The position numbers and the translations under genes are program-made. From assembly GCA_963809245.1 (NCBI GenBank), contig CAWEIU010000003.1:806001-870000 (forward strand): a stretch of 64,000 nucleotides of DNA. The letters are read 5' to 3'. This stretch comes from Roseiarcus sp963809245. Lineage in GTDB: Bacteria > Pseudomonadota > Alphaproteobacteria > Rhizobiales > Beijerinckiaceae. This document shows, piece by piece, positions 8,362 through 16,546 of this stretch (position 1 is the first letter of the stretch; every line of letters begins with the position of its first letter). The notes beneath the pieces were generated by a model. It saw only the letters and a program-made list of their open reading frames with translations, was not told where the DNA came from and ran no database searches.

Positions 8362-9708
8362 TCAGGCCGCTCTCGGTGTCCGGACGAATTGATTTGCTTG
8401 AACCGGACCTCGCTCGGTTTCCGAGCCATACGCCACTTGATCGATGACTCGCAGAATTTCCGATCGCGTGTCGATGCCGCGGAACTCGTCGGCCATCGCT
8501 GCGGCGCGGGCGCGATAGCGTTGCGTATCAAGCACGGTGCGCACCGCCTTGAGGAGGGCCGACTGCGTCGGTTCGTTGGTCGCTAGGTTGATCCCTACGC
8601 CTGACCAAGCGACGCGCGCATTCACATCCGCCTTATCCTCGGTCGTCCCCGCTGTCACAAGAGGAATGGCGAAACTCATCGCCTGATTGACGCTGCCATA
8701 CCCGCCGTTGGTCACCAATACGTCGACCTTCGGCAGCAGCCATTCAAACGGCAGATAACTGGCCACGCGCGCATTGCTGGGAATGGGACCAGGGATTGCT
8801 TCCACCGGCCGCCCGCCCGTGGTCACGACGACAAGCACGTCAGGTTCGTTCGCGAGCGCCGCCAGCGTCGGCGCCACCAGCAAATCGAAATTATGATTCG
8901 CCACGGTCCCCTGCGTCACCAGCACAACCCTGCGCGAACCGTCCAGATCGTTTGCCCAATGCGGCAGGGGAGCCTGCTTGGCGATGATCGGCGGCGTGCC
9001 GACGAAGTTCACGTGTGCGGGGAACTTGCGTGGAAACTCGAAGCTCGGCACTGAGAGTTGTATGTAGGCGTCGGCGAGCCCGACCACGGAATCGAACAGC
9101 GGCAGCGATGACGGACCGACGCCTGGCTCGTGCAGCACCCGATTTAATCGCTCGACCGCAGGCCCATTGGTAAGCCGCTCATATTCGTCAGCGATCGCTG
9201 CGTATCGCTCCAACTCCGCCGGTGACGTTGCAGGCGGCAGGCCGAGAAAGTGCGGAGCGCCGTCTTCGCGGCGCCAATGCAGGATCGATGTGCCGCAAAG
9301 CGCGATCGCCGGGCGCTCGGGGCGCGGGCCTAACAGCATCGGCAGCACCCCGAAAAACATGTCGTCGGCCAGGATGACATCGGCGGGAAAGTCCTGCAGC
9401 GCCTGCTGCAGGCCTATATGCTGAGCAGGAAGCATGTCGACGAAGATGCGTTCCATGGCGACGCGCAACCATTCGTAGCCTGGAGGAAGTTCCGCCAGCT
9501 CTGGGGCGAAGGTCGCGATGTTACGAAGGTCAGCATTCGCGCGGCCCGGGAGCGCCCGAAACTGGGCGCCAGCGCGCTCGATGCGGTCTTGGAGCCAGCT
9601 TCCTGACAACACGACCAGTTCGTGACCCTCGGCGATCAAAACATCGCCGACCGCGAGCAGCGGGTTGATATGGCCGGTAGCCGGCGTCGAAGCCATAAGG
9701 ATTCTCAT
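8362..9708 (-). CDS. GT1/MGT-type glycosyltransferase
   Basis: Nucleotide-sugar-dependent glycosyltransferase of the UGT/macrolide glycosyltransferase type (GT-B fold), 448 residues, cytosolic. The N-terminal acceptor domain begins MRILMASTPATGHINPLL, with the catalytic-base His at residue 13. The C-terminal donor-binding segment reads LVTNGGYGSVNQAMSFAIPLVTAGTTEDK; the usual THGG is TNGG here. The start at 9708 follows GGAGAGG and fits the family N-terminus better than the longer frame to 9759. The acceptor is unknown; family members act on macrolides, flavonoids or lipids. A 14-mer identical to that upstream of the cyclase lies 130 bp upstream, suggesting shared control. Confidence 0.87.
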   Translation of the reverse strand: MRILMASTPATGHINPLLAVGDVLIAEGHELVVLSGSWLQDRIERAGAQFRALPGRANADLRNIATFAPELAELPPGYEWLRVAMERIFVDMLPAQHIGLQQALQDFPADVILADDMFFGVLPMLLGPRPERPAIALCGTSILHWRREDGAPHFLGLPPATSPAELERYAAIADEYERLTNGPAVERLNRVLHEPGVGPSSLPLFDSVVGLADAYIQLSVPSFEFPRKFPAHVNFVGTPPIIAKQAPLPHWANDLDGSRRVVLVTQGTVANHNFDLLVAPTLAALANEPDVLVVVTTGGRPVEAIPGPIPSNARVASYLPFEWLLPKVDVLVTNGGYGSVNQAMSFAIPLVTAGTTEDKADVNARVAWSGVGINLATNEPTQSALLKAVRTVLDTQRYRARAAAMADEFRGIDTRSEILRVIDQVAYGSETERGPVQANQFVRTPRAA

Positions 9709-9838
9709 AATCCTCTCCTCTCTTTGTTGAAACAAGACCGTTGCGGCCGTCGCATCCAAGACGGAGCCGCCATTGGCCTCGTGCAGAGAGAAGTTGGTGG
9801 ATCGCTGTTACGCGCCGACTTCGGAGTGACGCTGAACA

Positions 9839-9852
9839 GCTACGATTGTAAT
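9839..9852 (-). promoter_or_regulatory. Vir-box-like operator candidate upstream of the glycosyltransferase
   Basis: The minus strand reads ATTACAATCGTAGC, identical over 14 bases to 2467-2480. It lies 130 bp upstream of the glycosyltransferase start. The divergent amidase starts 104 bp away on the other side, so it could also affect that gene. Confidence 0.5.
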
Positions 9853-9956
9853 CGTCGCCAAACGACGTTCGACTGCGCGCGATAACGCTCGGTTTGTGGT
9901 TGCTTTAGCCGCGCCGTCAGCGTCAGTTCGGTCTAGCTTGTACTCGACCGAATGCG

Positions 9957-11375
9957 ATGGGCCGCCCGATGACTCCCATTCCAGTGGATGATCCTCTCAC
10001 GCTGAGCGCCGGCGGCATGGCGGCCTCGATCCGCGCCGGCGCACTGCGAGTCGTCGATCTGATCGATCGTTCGCTGGCGCGGGCGAAATCGCTGCAACGC
10101 GACCTGAATTGTTTTGCCCTGATCCTCGAAGATGAAGCGATGGCCGCGGCCGCCGCGGCTGACCGCGCTGTGGCCGAAGGGTCAGTCGGACCGCTGCACG
10201 GCGTACCGATCGCCATCAAAGACCTTACTCCGACGGCTGGCCATCTGACATCGCTCGGATCGTGGACTTCCGCCGACACGATATCGGAACGATCGGCGCT
10301 CATCGTTGAGCGTCTTCGCGCCGCCGGCGCCATCGTGATTGGCAAGACGACGACGCCCGAATTCGCCTCGTCCAGCTTCACGGCGAGCCCGCGTTGGGGC
10401 GTCACGCGCAACCCGTGGGATCGGACCCGCACGCCCGGCGGATCCTCTGGCGGGTCCGGCGTTGCGGTCGCGGGCGGCTGCGTGCCGCTTGCTGAAGGCT
10501 CCGACATGGGCGGTTCCGTCAGAATACCGGCGGCCTTTTGCGGCGTGGTCGGCTTCAAGCCGAGTTTGGGCCGCATCCCCATGACGATCCTGCCTAGCGT
10601 GTTCGACGATATCTCGCATTTCGGCCCCTTGGCGCGCACGGTCGAGGACGCGGTCCTGTTCATGGAGGCGACAGCGGGGCCGAGCGACGAGGATCCGCTC
10701 TCGCTCGATACGCCGTTCGACGCCAGCCGTGCGCGAGACGGCGTTTTGCGGGGACGGCGGTTCGCTCTCTCGACCGATCTCGGCTACTACGCGATCGACC
10801 CGGCCATCGCCGACCTCGTCGGCCGGACGGCGGACCGGCTCAGGCGCGCTGGAGCGATCGTCGACGAGGTCGCCCTGCCTTGGACACGAGAGGTGAACGA
10901 TCGCTGGCTGGACATGTGGAACGTCTTCATGTCGGCCTATTTCGGGGACCGAGTGGAAGCGTTCGCGGCGCGTATGGATCCCGCCGTCCTGGCGCTGATC
11001 GAGAACGGCCGCAAGCTTAGCGCCACCGATTATAAGCGCATCGAAGTGTTGCGGACCCGTATGTGGCGCGACCTGATGACAATACTCACGCGATACGATG
11101 CCCTCCTGTGTCCGACATGCGCAGCGCCGGCGCCGTTTGTCGACCAGACGGACGACGATTTCGGACATGACCTGCCCGATGGCCGCTATGGCGGACTCGA
11201 CCTCTGCGCTCCGTTCAATCTCGTCCCGGCTTGCCCGGTCATTTCCGTGCCTGTGGGACTTTCCGAGGGGCTGCCGGTCGGACTTCAGATCGTCGGACGT
11301 CGCCATGCCGACGAGGAGGTCCTCGCGATGGCTGGCGCGCTCGAAGCCGCCGTCGGCCTTTTGCGACCCTGGTGA
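9957..11375 (+). CDS. Amidase (amidase signature family)
   Basis: Cytosolic hydrolase of carboxamides, 472 residues, typical for the family. The Ser-cisSer-Lys triad is visible: K88 in GVPIAIKDL, cis-Ser in GGSSGG (161-166) and nucleophile S187 in GSDMGGSVRIPA. The C-terminal DALLCPTCAAPAP and VGLQIVGRRHADEEVL segments are also typical. Substrate cannot be told; family members include 6-aminohexanoate-cyclic-dimer hydrolases and nitrile-pathway amidases, and GatA itself is unlikely without gatB/C nearby. The ATG at 9957 gives the longest form and an ATG at 9969 is an alternative; neither has a clear ribosome site. It is divergent from the glycosyltransferase. Confidence 0.87.
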   Translation: MGRPMTPIPVDDPLTLSAGGMAASIRAGALRVVDLIDRSLARAKSLQRDLNCFALILEDEAMAAAAAADRAVAEGSVGPLHGVPIAIKDLTPTAGHLTSLGSWTSADTISERSALIVERLRAAGAIVIGKTTTPEFASSSFTASPRWGVTRNPWDRTRTPGGSSGGSGVAVAGGCVPLAEGSDMGGSVRIPAAFCGVVGFKPSLGRIPMTILPSVFDDISHFGPLARTVEDAVLFMEATAGPSDEDPLSLDTPFDASRARDGVLRGRRFALSTDLGYYAIDPAIADLVGRTADRLRRAGAIVDEVALPWTREVNDRWLDMWNVFMSAYFGDRVEAFAARMDPAVLALIENGRKLSATDYKRIEVLRTRMWRDLMTILTRYDALLCPTCAAPAPFVDQTDDDFGHDLPDGRYGGLDLCAPFNLVPACPVISVPVGLSEGLPVGLQIVGRRHADEEVLAMAGALEAAVGLLRPW

Positions 11376-11565
11376 CGAAGGATGCCTTTTTGCGGCCCTT
11401 GTGAATCGGCACGCTTGCGGCGGGGTGGATCAGCGGGGCATGGCTCTCGAAGAGAGTTTCTCGAGCGTCCAATCCAGTCCGCCGAGGAGCTCTCGGTTGA
11501 CCTCGCTTGCCGCGGATTGACAATTATCGTTAGTAGGTCGTGATCAACCTCGTGGAGGCAAAAGC

Positions 11566-12444
11566 ATGGCGGGACTTGGGTCGACGATGCGCGTTCTTCG
11601 ACCGGCGCCTAATGTGTTTGCCTTCTACGACGGGCGCGTCGGCGAGCGCCGGGCGTGGTCCGAGGCGCCAAACTGGCTCGACGATGGGGCCTATACGCTC
11701 GGCGCCTGCTCCTTTGCGATCGTCGACGGCAGCGACGCGCTGGTCTGGGACACCCATATTTCGCTTGAGCACGCCGCCCTTATCCGACGCACTCTGGTCG
11801 ACGCGGGCGCGCAGTCCATTCGCGTCGCGCTCAGCCATTGCCACGCGGACCATGTGGCCGGCAACGCCGCCTTCGCGGATTGCGAGATCATCGCCAACGC
11901 CCGAACCTTGCGCGCCCTGGAGGACAATCGGGCCAAGCTCGAGGCTGGCAATCCGCCCATTCGCCCGGTGGTCCTGCCAACCCGCTCCTACGACGACGCG
12001 CTGCGCCTGCAGGTCGGGGCCATCACGGTCGATCTCCTGCAATTCGACATCCACAGCCGCGACGGCTCCGTGGCCCTGTTGCCCGAACGCCAACTTCTGC
12101 TAGCCGGAGACACACTCGAGGATCCCATCACCTATGTGGCCGAACCGGATCGCCTCGAGCAGCATCTGGTCGATCTCGATCGCCTGTCGGGCTTACGGGT
12201 CGAGCGCATTCTGCCCAGTCACGGATCGCCTGACGTGATTGGGGCGGGCGGCTACGGGCCTGGCTTGATCGACGCCAACCGACGGTATGTGCAGAATCTT
12301 CTCCGCAGTCGTAGCGATGCGGAGCTTGCAAGCCGAGACCTCAAGGCGTTCATTGACGAGGATCTGCGGGCCGATATCGTCGGCTATCACCCCGCATATG
12401 AACAGGTGCATCGCAGGAACGTCGAGCGGGTCATAGCGGCGTAG
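11566..12444 (+). CDS. Metallo-beta-lactamase-fold hydrolase
   Basis: Zinc hydrolase of 292 residues. The signature H91-C-H93-A-D95-H96 lies in LSHCHADHVAGN; further metal ligands are likely in LAGDTLEDP and LPSHGSPDV. The start has a good ribosome site (GGAGG, 7-nt spacing). The substrate is not evident; the fold includes lactonases, glyoxalase II-like thioesterases and others. It follows the amidase on the same strand after 190 bp, a gap with no other gene, and is convergent with the ABC transporter operon. A shared role with the amidase is possible but not shown. Confidence 0.82.
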   Translation: MAGLGSTMRVLRPAPNVFAFYDGRVGERRAWSEAPNWLDDGAYTLGACSFAIVDGSDALVWDTHISLEHAALIRRTLVDAGAQSIRVALSHCHADHVAGNAAFADCEIIANARTLRALEDNRAKLEAGNPPIRPVVLPTRSYDDALRLQVGAITVDLLQFDIHSRDGSVALLPERQLLLAGDTLEDPITYVAEPDRLEQHLVDLDRLSGLRVERILPSHGSPDVIGAGGYGPGLIDANRRYVQNLLRSRSDAELASRDLKAFIDEDLRADIVGYHPAYEQVHRRNVERVIAA

Positions 12445-12486
12445 CGACGCGCTCGAACCGCGCGCGCGACGTCGCGCATGGCGCCG

Positions 12487-13284
12487 TCAGGAATTGCGGG
12501 CCCATGCGCCGAGCAACTTCGGAAGGTCGCCGAAACGGGCCACAAGCCCGAAGATCACGGCGGCGACAAGCACGAAGAATATCGAAGCCGACGCCATGAT
12601 CGGGGTGTAGCCGTAGCGAAGCGAGTTGAAGATCTTGATCGGCAGCGTCTCGACCGTGAAGCCGACCGTCATATACGCGACGATGTACTCGTTGAGCGAC
12701 AGCACGAAGGCGAAGGCGAACCCCGAGACGATGTAGGGGCCGACGAGCGGGAGCGTCACGGTCCGCATGATCGTCCCATCATCGGCGCCCATCATGGCGG
12801 CCGCCTCCGGAATCGCGGGGTCGATGGCGGCGAAGCCGATCATCGTCGTTACGAGGGGAAGGGTCACGAAGTAGATGCCATGGCTGACCACCACCGTCCA
12901 GGGCGCGCCATAGAGGCCGGCCGAGGTCCAGAATATCAGAAAGCTGAGCGCGGTCGTGACAGGGGGCAACACGAAAGGGGCGACGCCGAGCAGCATCACG
13001 AGCCGCGCCCACGGGGCCCGATGCCGCCACAGGAACCATGCGATGGGGAACGCGAGGGCGACGGAGACGACCGCGGCCAGCGCTGCGATCGTGACGCTCG
13101 ACAGCAGCGCCTTCGACCATTCGCCATCCAAGACCAAGGCGCGATACCAGTCCAGCCCTACCCCCCGCGGTGGGAAACTCAGCGCTTTCTTGGCGTTCAA
13201 CGACACGCCCGCGATGACCACGATGGGCGCCGCCATGAAGGCCGCCACGACTGCAAAAAAGACCGCCGTCGTCCAGTTCTTCAT
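12487..13284 (-). CDS. ABC transporter permease (PotC-like)
   Basis: Inner-membrane permease of the spermidine/putrescine (PotC/YdcV) type, 265 residues with about six hydrophobic segments. The EAA-loop region reads IPEAAAMMGADDGTIMRTVTLPLVGP, the ATPase-contact motif. The start at 13284 (MKNWTTAVFFAVVAAFMAAP) overlaps the stop of the first permease by 4 bp; the frame is open further upstream, but that part lies inside the other permease and has no membrane character. Last gene of the four-gene transporter set. Confidence 0.9.
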   Translation of the reverse strand: MKNWTTAVFFAVVAAFMAAPIVVIAGVSLNAKKALSFPPRGVGLDWYRALVLDGEWSKALLSSVTIAALAAVVSVALAFPIAWFLWRHRAPWARLVMLLGVAPFVLPPVTTALSFLIFWTSAGLYGAPWTVVVSHGIYFVTLPLVTTMIGFAAIDPAIPEAAAMMGADDGTIMRTVTLPLVGPYIVSGFAFAFVLSLNEYIVAYMTVGFTVETLPIKIFNSLRYGYTPIMASASIFFVLVAAVIFGLVARFGDLPKLLGAWARNS

Positions 13285-14171
13285 TGCGCGCCTGCCCGTT
13301 CCTTGCCGAGAAGCGTCACGAAGCCAACAAGGATGAGCGCCAGCGCAACGAGGAAGATCGCCATGGCGGCCGCGAACGGCAGATTGGACTGCATGATCGA
13401 CTGGTCGGTGATCAAGACCGACAGGGTCCAATGCTGCGGGCGGCCCAGGATTTGCGGCAGGAGGTAGGAGCCGAGCGAGAACACGAAAACCATGACGGTG
13501 GTCGCCACGATGGATCGGCGTTGGGACGGCACGGTCACGCCGAGAAATGTCCGGATCGGAGAGGCGCCGAGGGTGCGCGCCGCCTCCGCCAGAAAGGGGT
13601 CGAGGCGTGACAGCGAGGGGTAGAGGATCAGCACCGAATAGGGCAGCGCCTGGTAGACGAGCGCGACCAGGAGCGCGCCGAAACTCGGCGTGAGCGATAC
13701 TGCCTTGTCCATCAGCCCGATCGCCACCAGCAGGTTCGTCACGCCAGCGGTCTGCGACAGCAAGGTGCCCCAGGCGAAGCCGATGATCACTTCGGACAGC
13801 GACAGAATCGCCAGGAAGAAGACGAGCCAGCAAACCTGCACGGCGCGCGCCGACCGCGTGAGCAGGTAGGTGAACGGGAAAGCGATCGACACCGAGCAGA
13901 CCGCAACCAGGGCGGCCAGAAAGAAGGAAAAGCCGAGCACGTTGGTGAAGAACGGAGTGAGGAACCGCCGGTAGTTGTCGAGGATGAATGTCGGCTCAAA
14001 GAGGCCGCCCGGAACAGGGCGGAAGAAGGAGATCGCCACCATGTTCGCGAACGGAATGGCGAACAGCAGGATCAGCGCGGCCGCCGGGATCAGAATGGCG
14101 GAGTAGTGCCGCATCGGGATGGCGGCCGGACTTAGCGCTTTGGCGAACAGACCACCGGCATTTCGGGTCAT
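13281..14171 (-). CDS. ABC transporter permease (PotB-like)
   Basis: First permease of the polyamine-type importer, 296 residues. It has an N-terminal membrane segment (AILIPAAALILLFAIPFANM), a long periplasmic loop (FFRPVPGGLFEPTFILDNY), and an EAA motif at FLAEAARTLGASPIRTFLGVTVP. It overlaps the ATPase gene upstream and the second permease downstream by 4 bp each, showing tight translational coupling. Presumably it forms a heterodimeric channel with the product of 12487-13284. Confidence 0.9.
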   Translation of the reverse strand: MTRNAGGLFAKALSPAAIPMRHYSAILIPAAALILLFAIPFANMVAISFFRPVPGGLFEPTFILDNYRRFLTPFFTNVLGFSFFLAALVAVCSVSIAFPFTYLLTRSARAVQVCWLVFFLAILSLSEVIIGFAWGTLLSQTAGVTNLLVAIGLMDKAVSLTPSFGALLVALVYQALPYSVLILYPSLSRLDPFLAEAARTLGASPIRTFLGVTVPSQRRSIVATTVMVFVFSLGSYLLPQILGRPQHWTLSVLITDQSIMQSNLPFAAAMAIFLVALALILVGFVTLLGKERAGAQ

Positions 14172-15202
14172 GACAGCACGACGCAGTCATCAGGGTCGAT
14201 AGACACGTAGAGATCCTGGCCGTTTTGCACGTTGAACTGCTCTTGCGCCGGCGCCAGCGCCACAAGCGTGCCCACGCCGACGTCAACGCTCACTTCCGCG
14301 TTCGCCCCGAGATGACGAACGAACGTTACCGATCCTGCAAGCCGGTTGCCGCCGGGCTCAGCCGACAGGCGCAGGCTTTCCGGACGGATCGAGAGCGTGA
14401 TCGGCCCCGGAGCCGTGGTCCCGTTGACGGTAAGCACAACGTCGCCCACGCGGACCGAACCTTGCCCCAAAGCCTCGCCCTTCAGGAGATTGGTGGTGCC
14501 GATGAAGTCGGCCACAAAGGCGTTTGAAGGCCTGCGATACACCTCCATCGGCGGCGCGATTTGCTGAACTCTCCCCTCGGACATGACGACCACGAGGTCG
14601 GCCATCGTCATGGCCTCGCGTTGGTCGTGCGTGACGAGGACCGTCGTGACGCCCAGCCTCTCCTGGAGGAGCTTCAACTCGACCTGCAGAGCCTCACGCA
14701 ACTTGGCGTCGAGCGCCGACATCGGCTCGTCGAGCAGAAAAAGCTTGGGCGTAAGCGCCAAGGCGCGTGCAATCGCGACGCGCTGCCGCTGTCCCCCCGA
14801 CAATTGTCCGATCGACCGACCGGCAACCCCCGGCAGCCGCACGAGATCAAGAAGCCGCTCGACCTCGCGCGCCTGGTCGGCCTTCGAGGCGCCGCGGATC
14901 GCCATCGGATAGGCGATGTTCTGCCCGACGTTGAGATGCGGAAAAAGCGCGAGCGACTGGAAGACCATGCCGAAGTCGCGGCGGTGCGCCGGGACCTCGG
15001 TCAGATCGACGCCATCCAGCGCGATGCGCCCTGACGTCGGTAAGTCCAGCCCCGCGATCAGGCGAAGCAGGGTTGTCTTGCCGCAGCCCGAAGGGCCGAG
15101 AAGGCAGACAAACCGGCCGCGCGGAACCTCGAAGCTGACGTCGCGCAGAGCGCGGAAGTTCCCGAACGACTTGTTCAGTTCGGTTATGACAAGGCCTGAC
15201 AT
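14168..15202 (-). CDS. ABC transporter ATP-binding protein (PotA-like)
   Basis: ATPase of the importer, 344 residues. Walker A GPSGCGKT (36-43), signature LSGGQ (134-138), Walker B LFLLDE (~154-159), then a C-terminal TOBE domain (~270-344), as in PotA/FbpC-type ATPases. The start at 15202 has GAGGGG just upstream and gives the normal N-terminus; the longer open frame to 15289 adds no homologous sequence. It is separated from the binding-protein gene by 219 bp containing inverted repeats, which could lower its expression relative to the binding protein. Confidence 0.93.
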   Translation of the reverse strand: MSGLVITELNKSFGNFRALRDVSFEVPRGRFVCLLGPSGCGKTTLLRLIAGLDLPTSGRIALDGVDLTEVPAHRRDFGMVFQSLALFPHLNVGQNIAYPMAIRGASKADQAREVERLLDLVRLPGVAGRSIGQLSGGQRQRVAIARALALTPKLFLLDEPMSALDAKLREALQVELKLLQERLGVTTVLVTHDQREAMTMADLVVVMSEGRVQQIAPPMEVYRRPSNAFVADFIGTTNLLKGEALGQGSVRVGDVVLTVNGTTAPGPITLSIRPESLRLSAEPGGNRLAGSVTFVRHLGANAEVSVDVGVGTLVALAPAQEQFNVQNGQDLYVSIDPDDCVVLS

Positions 15203-15302
15203 CGCCCCTCGTACTCTTCGCGAAACAGCGGTTGGCTCCGCCTTTCGAGCCTTACACGACCGGGGCGCCCGATCTCGCGACCACCTCAAACTCCTCTATC
15301 GC

Positions 15303-15361
15303 AAACCATGCGCTCTCTGGTCGCGTGGTTTGGCCTTGGGATGAGGCGCTCTCCCAGCGCC
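15303..15361 (-). promoter_or_regulatory. Two inverted repeats between binding-protein and ATPase genes
   Basis: The first has arms AAACCATGCG (15303-15312) and CGCGTGGTTT (15322-15331), 9 of 10 paired. The second is GGCGCT (15345-15350) and AGCGCC (15356-15361), perfect, with a 5-nt loop. Hairpins in this position often protect the binding-protein message or partly terminate transcription. No other gene is seen in the 15203-15421 gap. Confidence 0.4.
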
Positions 15362-15421
15362 CCAAACGAAGGTCTAGACCGGTCGAAACCAGACGCGACG
15401 CGGTCGCGGCTTCGACTGCAT

Positions 15422-16522
15422 TCATCCCGCAACCATCTCGGTCCACTTCTGGTCCAGGAACTCCGGCTTTGCGGCATAGATGTCGTACCGTGGCGTGATC
15501 GGCTCGATGCTCGACGAGATAGCGTTGAACTCGGCGTCCGTCAGATCGGTCAGTTGCCGCGGGACCGTCGGCGAGGTGCCAACCTTGCGGGACAAGAGGG
15601 CCTGGATCGATGGCTGAGACATGTAGTCGATGAAGACATGCCCGAGGTCCGCCGCCTTCGACGCCTTGGTGATCGCCCAACTGCCCGAGTCCTGAACGCC
15701 GCCCTCCTTGGGCATGGTGGAGCGCACCGGGAAGCCGTCCTTCGCCGCCAGCCCCGTCACGTCGTGGTAGTATTGACCCATCGGAATCTCGCCCGACTTG
15801 AGGGCCTGCTCAAACTGGCCTTCGTCCCTGTACCAGAGCCGAACGTTGGGCTTCACTTCGGCGAGTTTCCCAATCGCCTTCATGATTCCCTCGTCCGTGT
15901 CGAGGAGACCCACCCCGCCGAAGAAAGTCTTGGCGGTGATTTCGAGCAGAAAGGAATTGGTGACCTGGGCTAGCAGCCCGAGCTGGTTCTTGTGCTTGGG
16001 ATCCCAGAGTTCGGCCCACGACGTCGGCGCTTCGGGGAACACCTTCGTGTTCGAGCAGAGCGTGATGTACCACGCAACCGCTCCGATGCCGCTGACTCGG
16101 CCGTCGGGGTATTTGTTGATCAGCCGCGGAAGGACGTTCTTGGAATTCGGGATTTTGGCGAGATCAAGAGGCGCCCAAAGGTTCCCCTGCACCCCTTTTA
16201 GCATCGGAACCTGGGCCATCATCGACACGTCCGCGGGCGCCTGCCCGGCGCGCGCCGCTTGTTGAAGCGCGATCAACCAAGCTTCGCCGGTCGGCTCGGC
16301 GATGCTCTCGACCACGATCCCGGTTGATTTCGTGAACTCCGGGAAGATGTTCTTGTCGAAAGAATCCTTGAAGTAGCCGCCGTAGACCCCGACCTTCAGT
16401 GTCTTGTCCGCTGCGCGGGCGACCCTGGGAAAGCCGAGCATCGAGGCGGCCGGCGCCAATGCCGCCGTGGCGAGGACGCTTCGCCGGGTGATCGAAGCCT
16501 TCGGGGCACTTTCGTTCGACAT
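15422..16522 (-). CDS. Extracellular solute-binding protein, Tat-exported (PotD-like)
   Basis: Periplasmic substrate-binding protein of 366 residues. The twin-arginine signal reads ITRRSVLATAALAPAA with a likely cleavage after VARA (about residue 37). The mature part begins KTLKVGVYGGYFKDSF and carries family features such as AVAWYITLCSNTKVF and PTSWAELWDPKHK, typical of spermidine/putrescine or related organic-amine binding proteins. The start has GGGAGG with 8-nt spacing. It is the first gene of the transporter operon. The ureohydrolase and LysR regulator nearby suggest a guanidino compound or polyamine as ligand, which is inference. Confidence 0.9.
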   Translation of the reverse strand: MSNESAPKASITRRSVLATAALAPAASMLGFPRVARAADKTLKVGVYGGYFKDSFDKNIFPEFTKSTGIVVESIAEPTGEAWLIALQQAARAGQAPADVSMMAQVPMLKGVQGNLWAPLDLAKIPNSKNVLPRLINKYPDGRVSGIGAVAWYITLCSNTKVFPEAPTSWAELWDPKHKNQLGLLAQVTNSFLLEITAKTFFGGVGLLDTDEGIMKAIGKLAEVKPNVRLWYRDEGQFEQALKSGEIPMGQYYHDVTGLAAKDGFPVRSTMPKEGGVQDSGSWAITKASKAADLGHVFIDYMSQPSIQALLSRKVGTSPTVPRQLTDLTDAEFNAISSSIEPITPRYDIYAAKPEFLDQKWTEMVAG

Positions 16523-16546
16523 GTCTCAGCCTCCCATTCGCTTGGC

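Noticed and set aside
11517..11522. TTGACA hexamer upstream of the metallohydrolase
   Set aside because: No convincing -10 element at a 16-18 bp spacing, so not reported as a promoter.
12487..13833. 448-residue version of the second permease
   Set aside because: The first ~183 codons lie inside the other permease gene, have no membrane segments and are Arg/Pro-rich; the start at 13284 with the 4-bp overlap is the normal permease.
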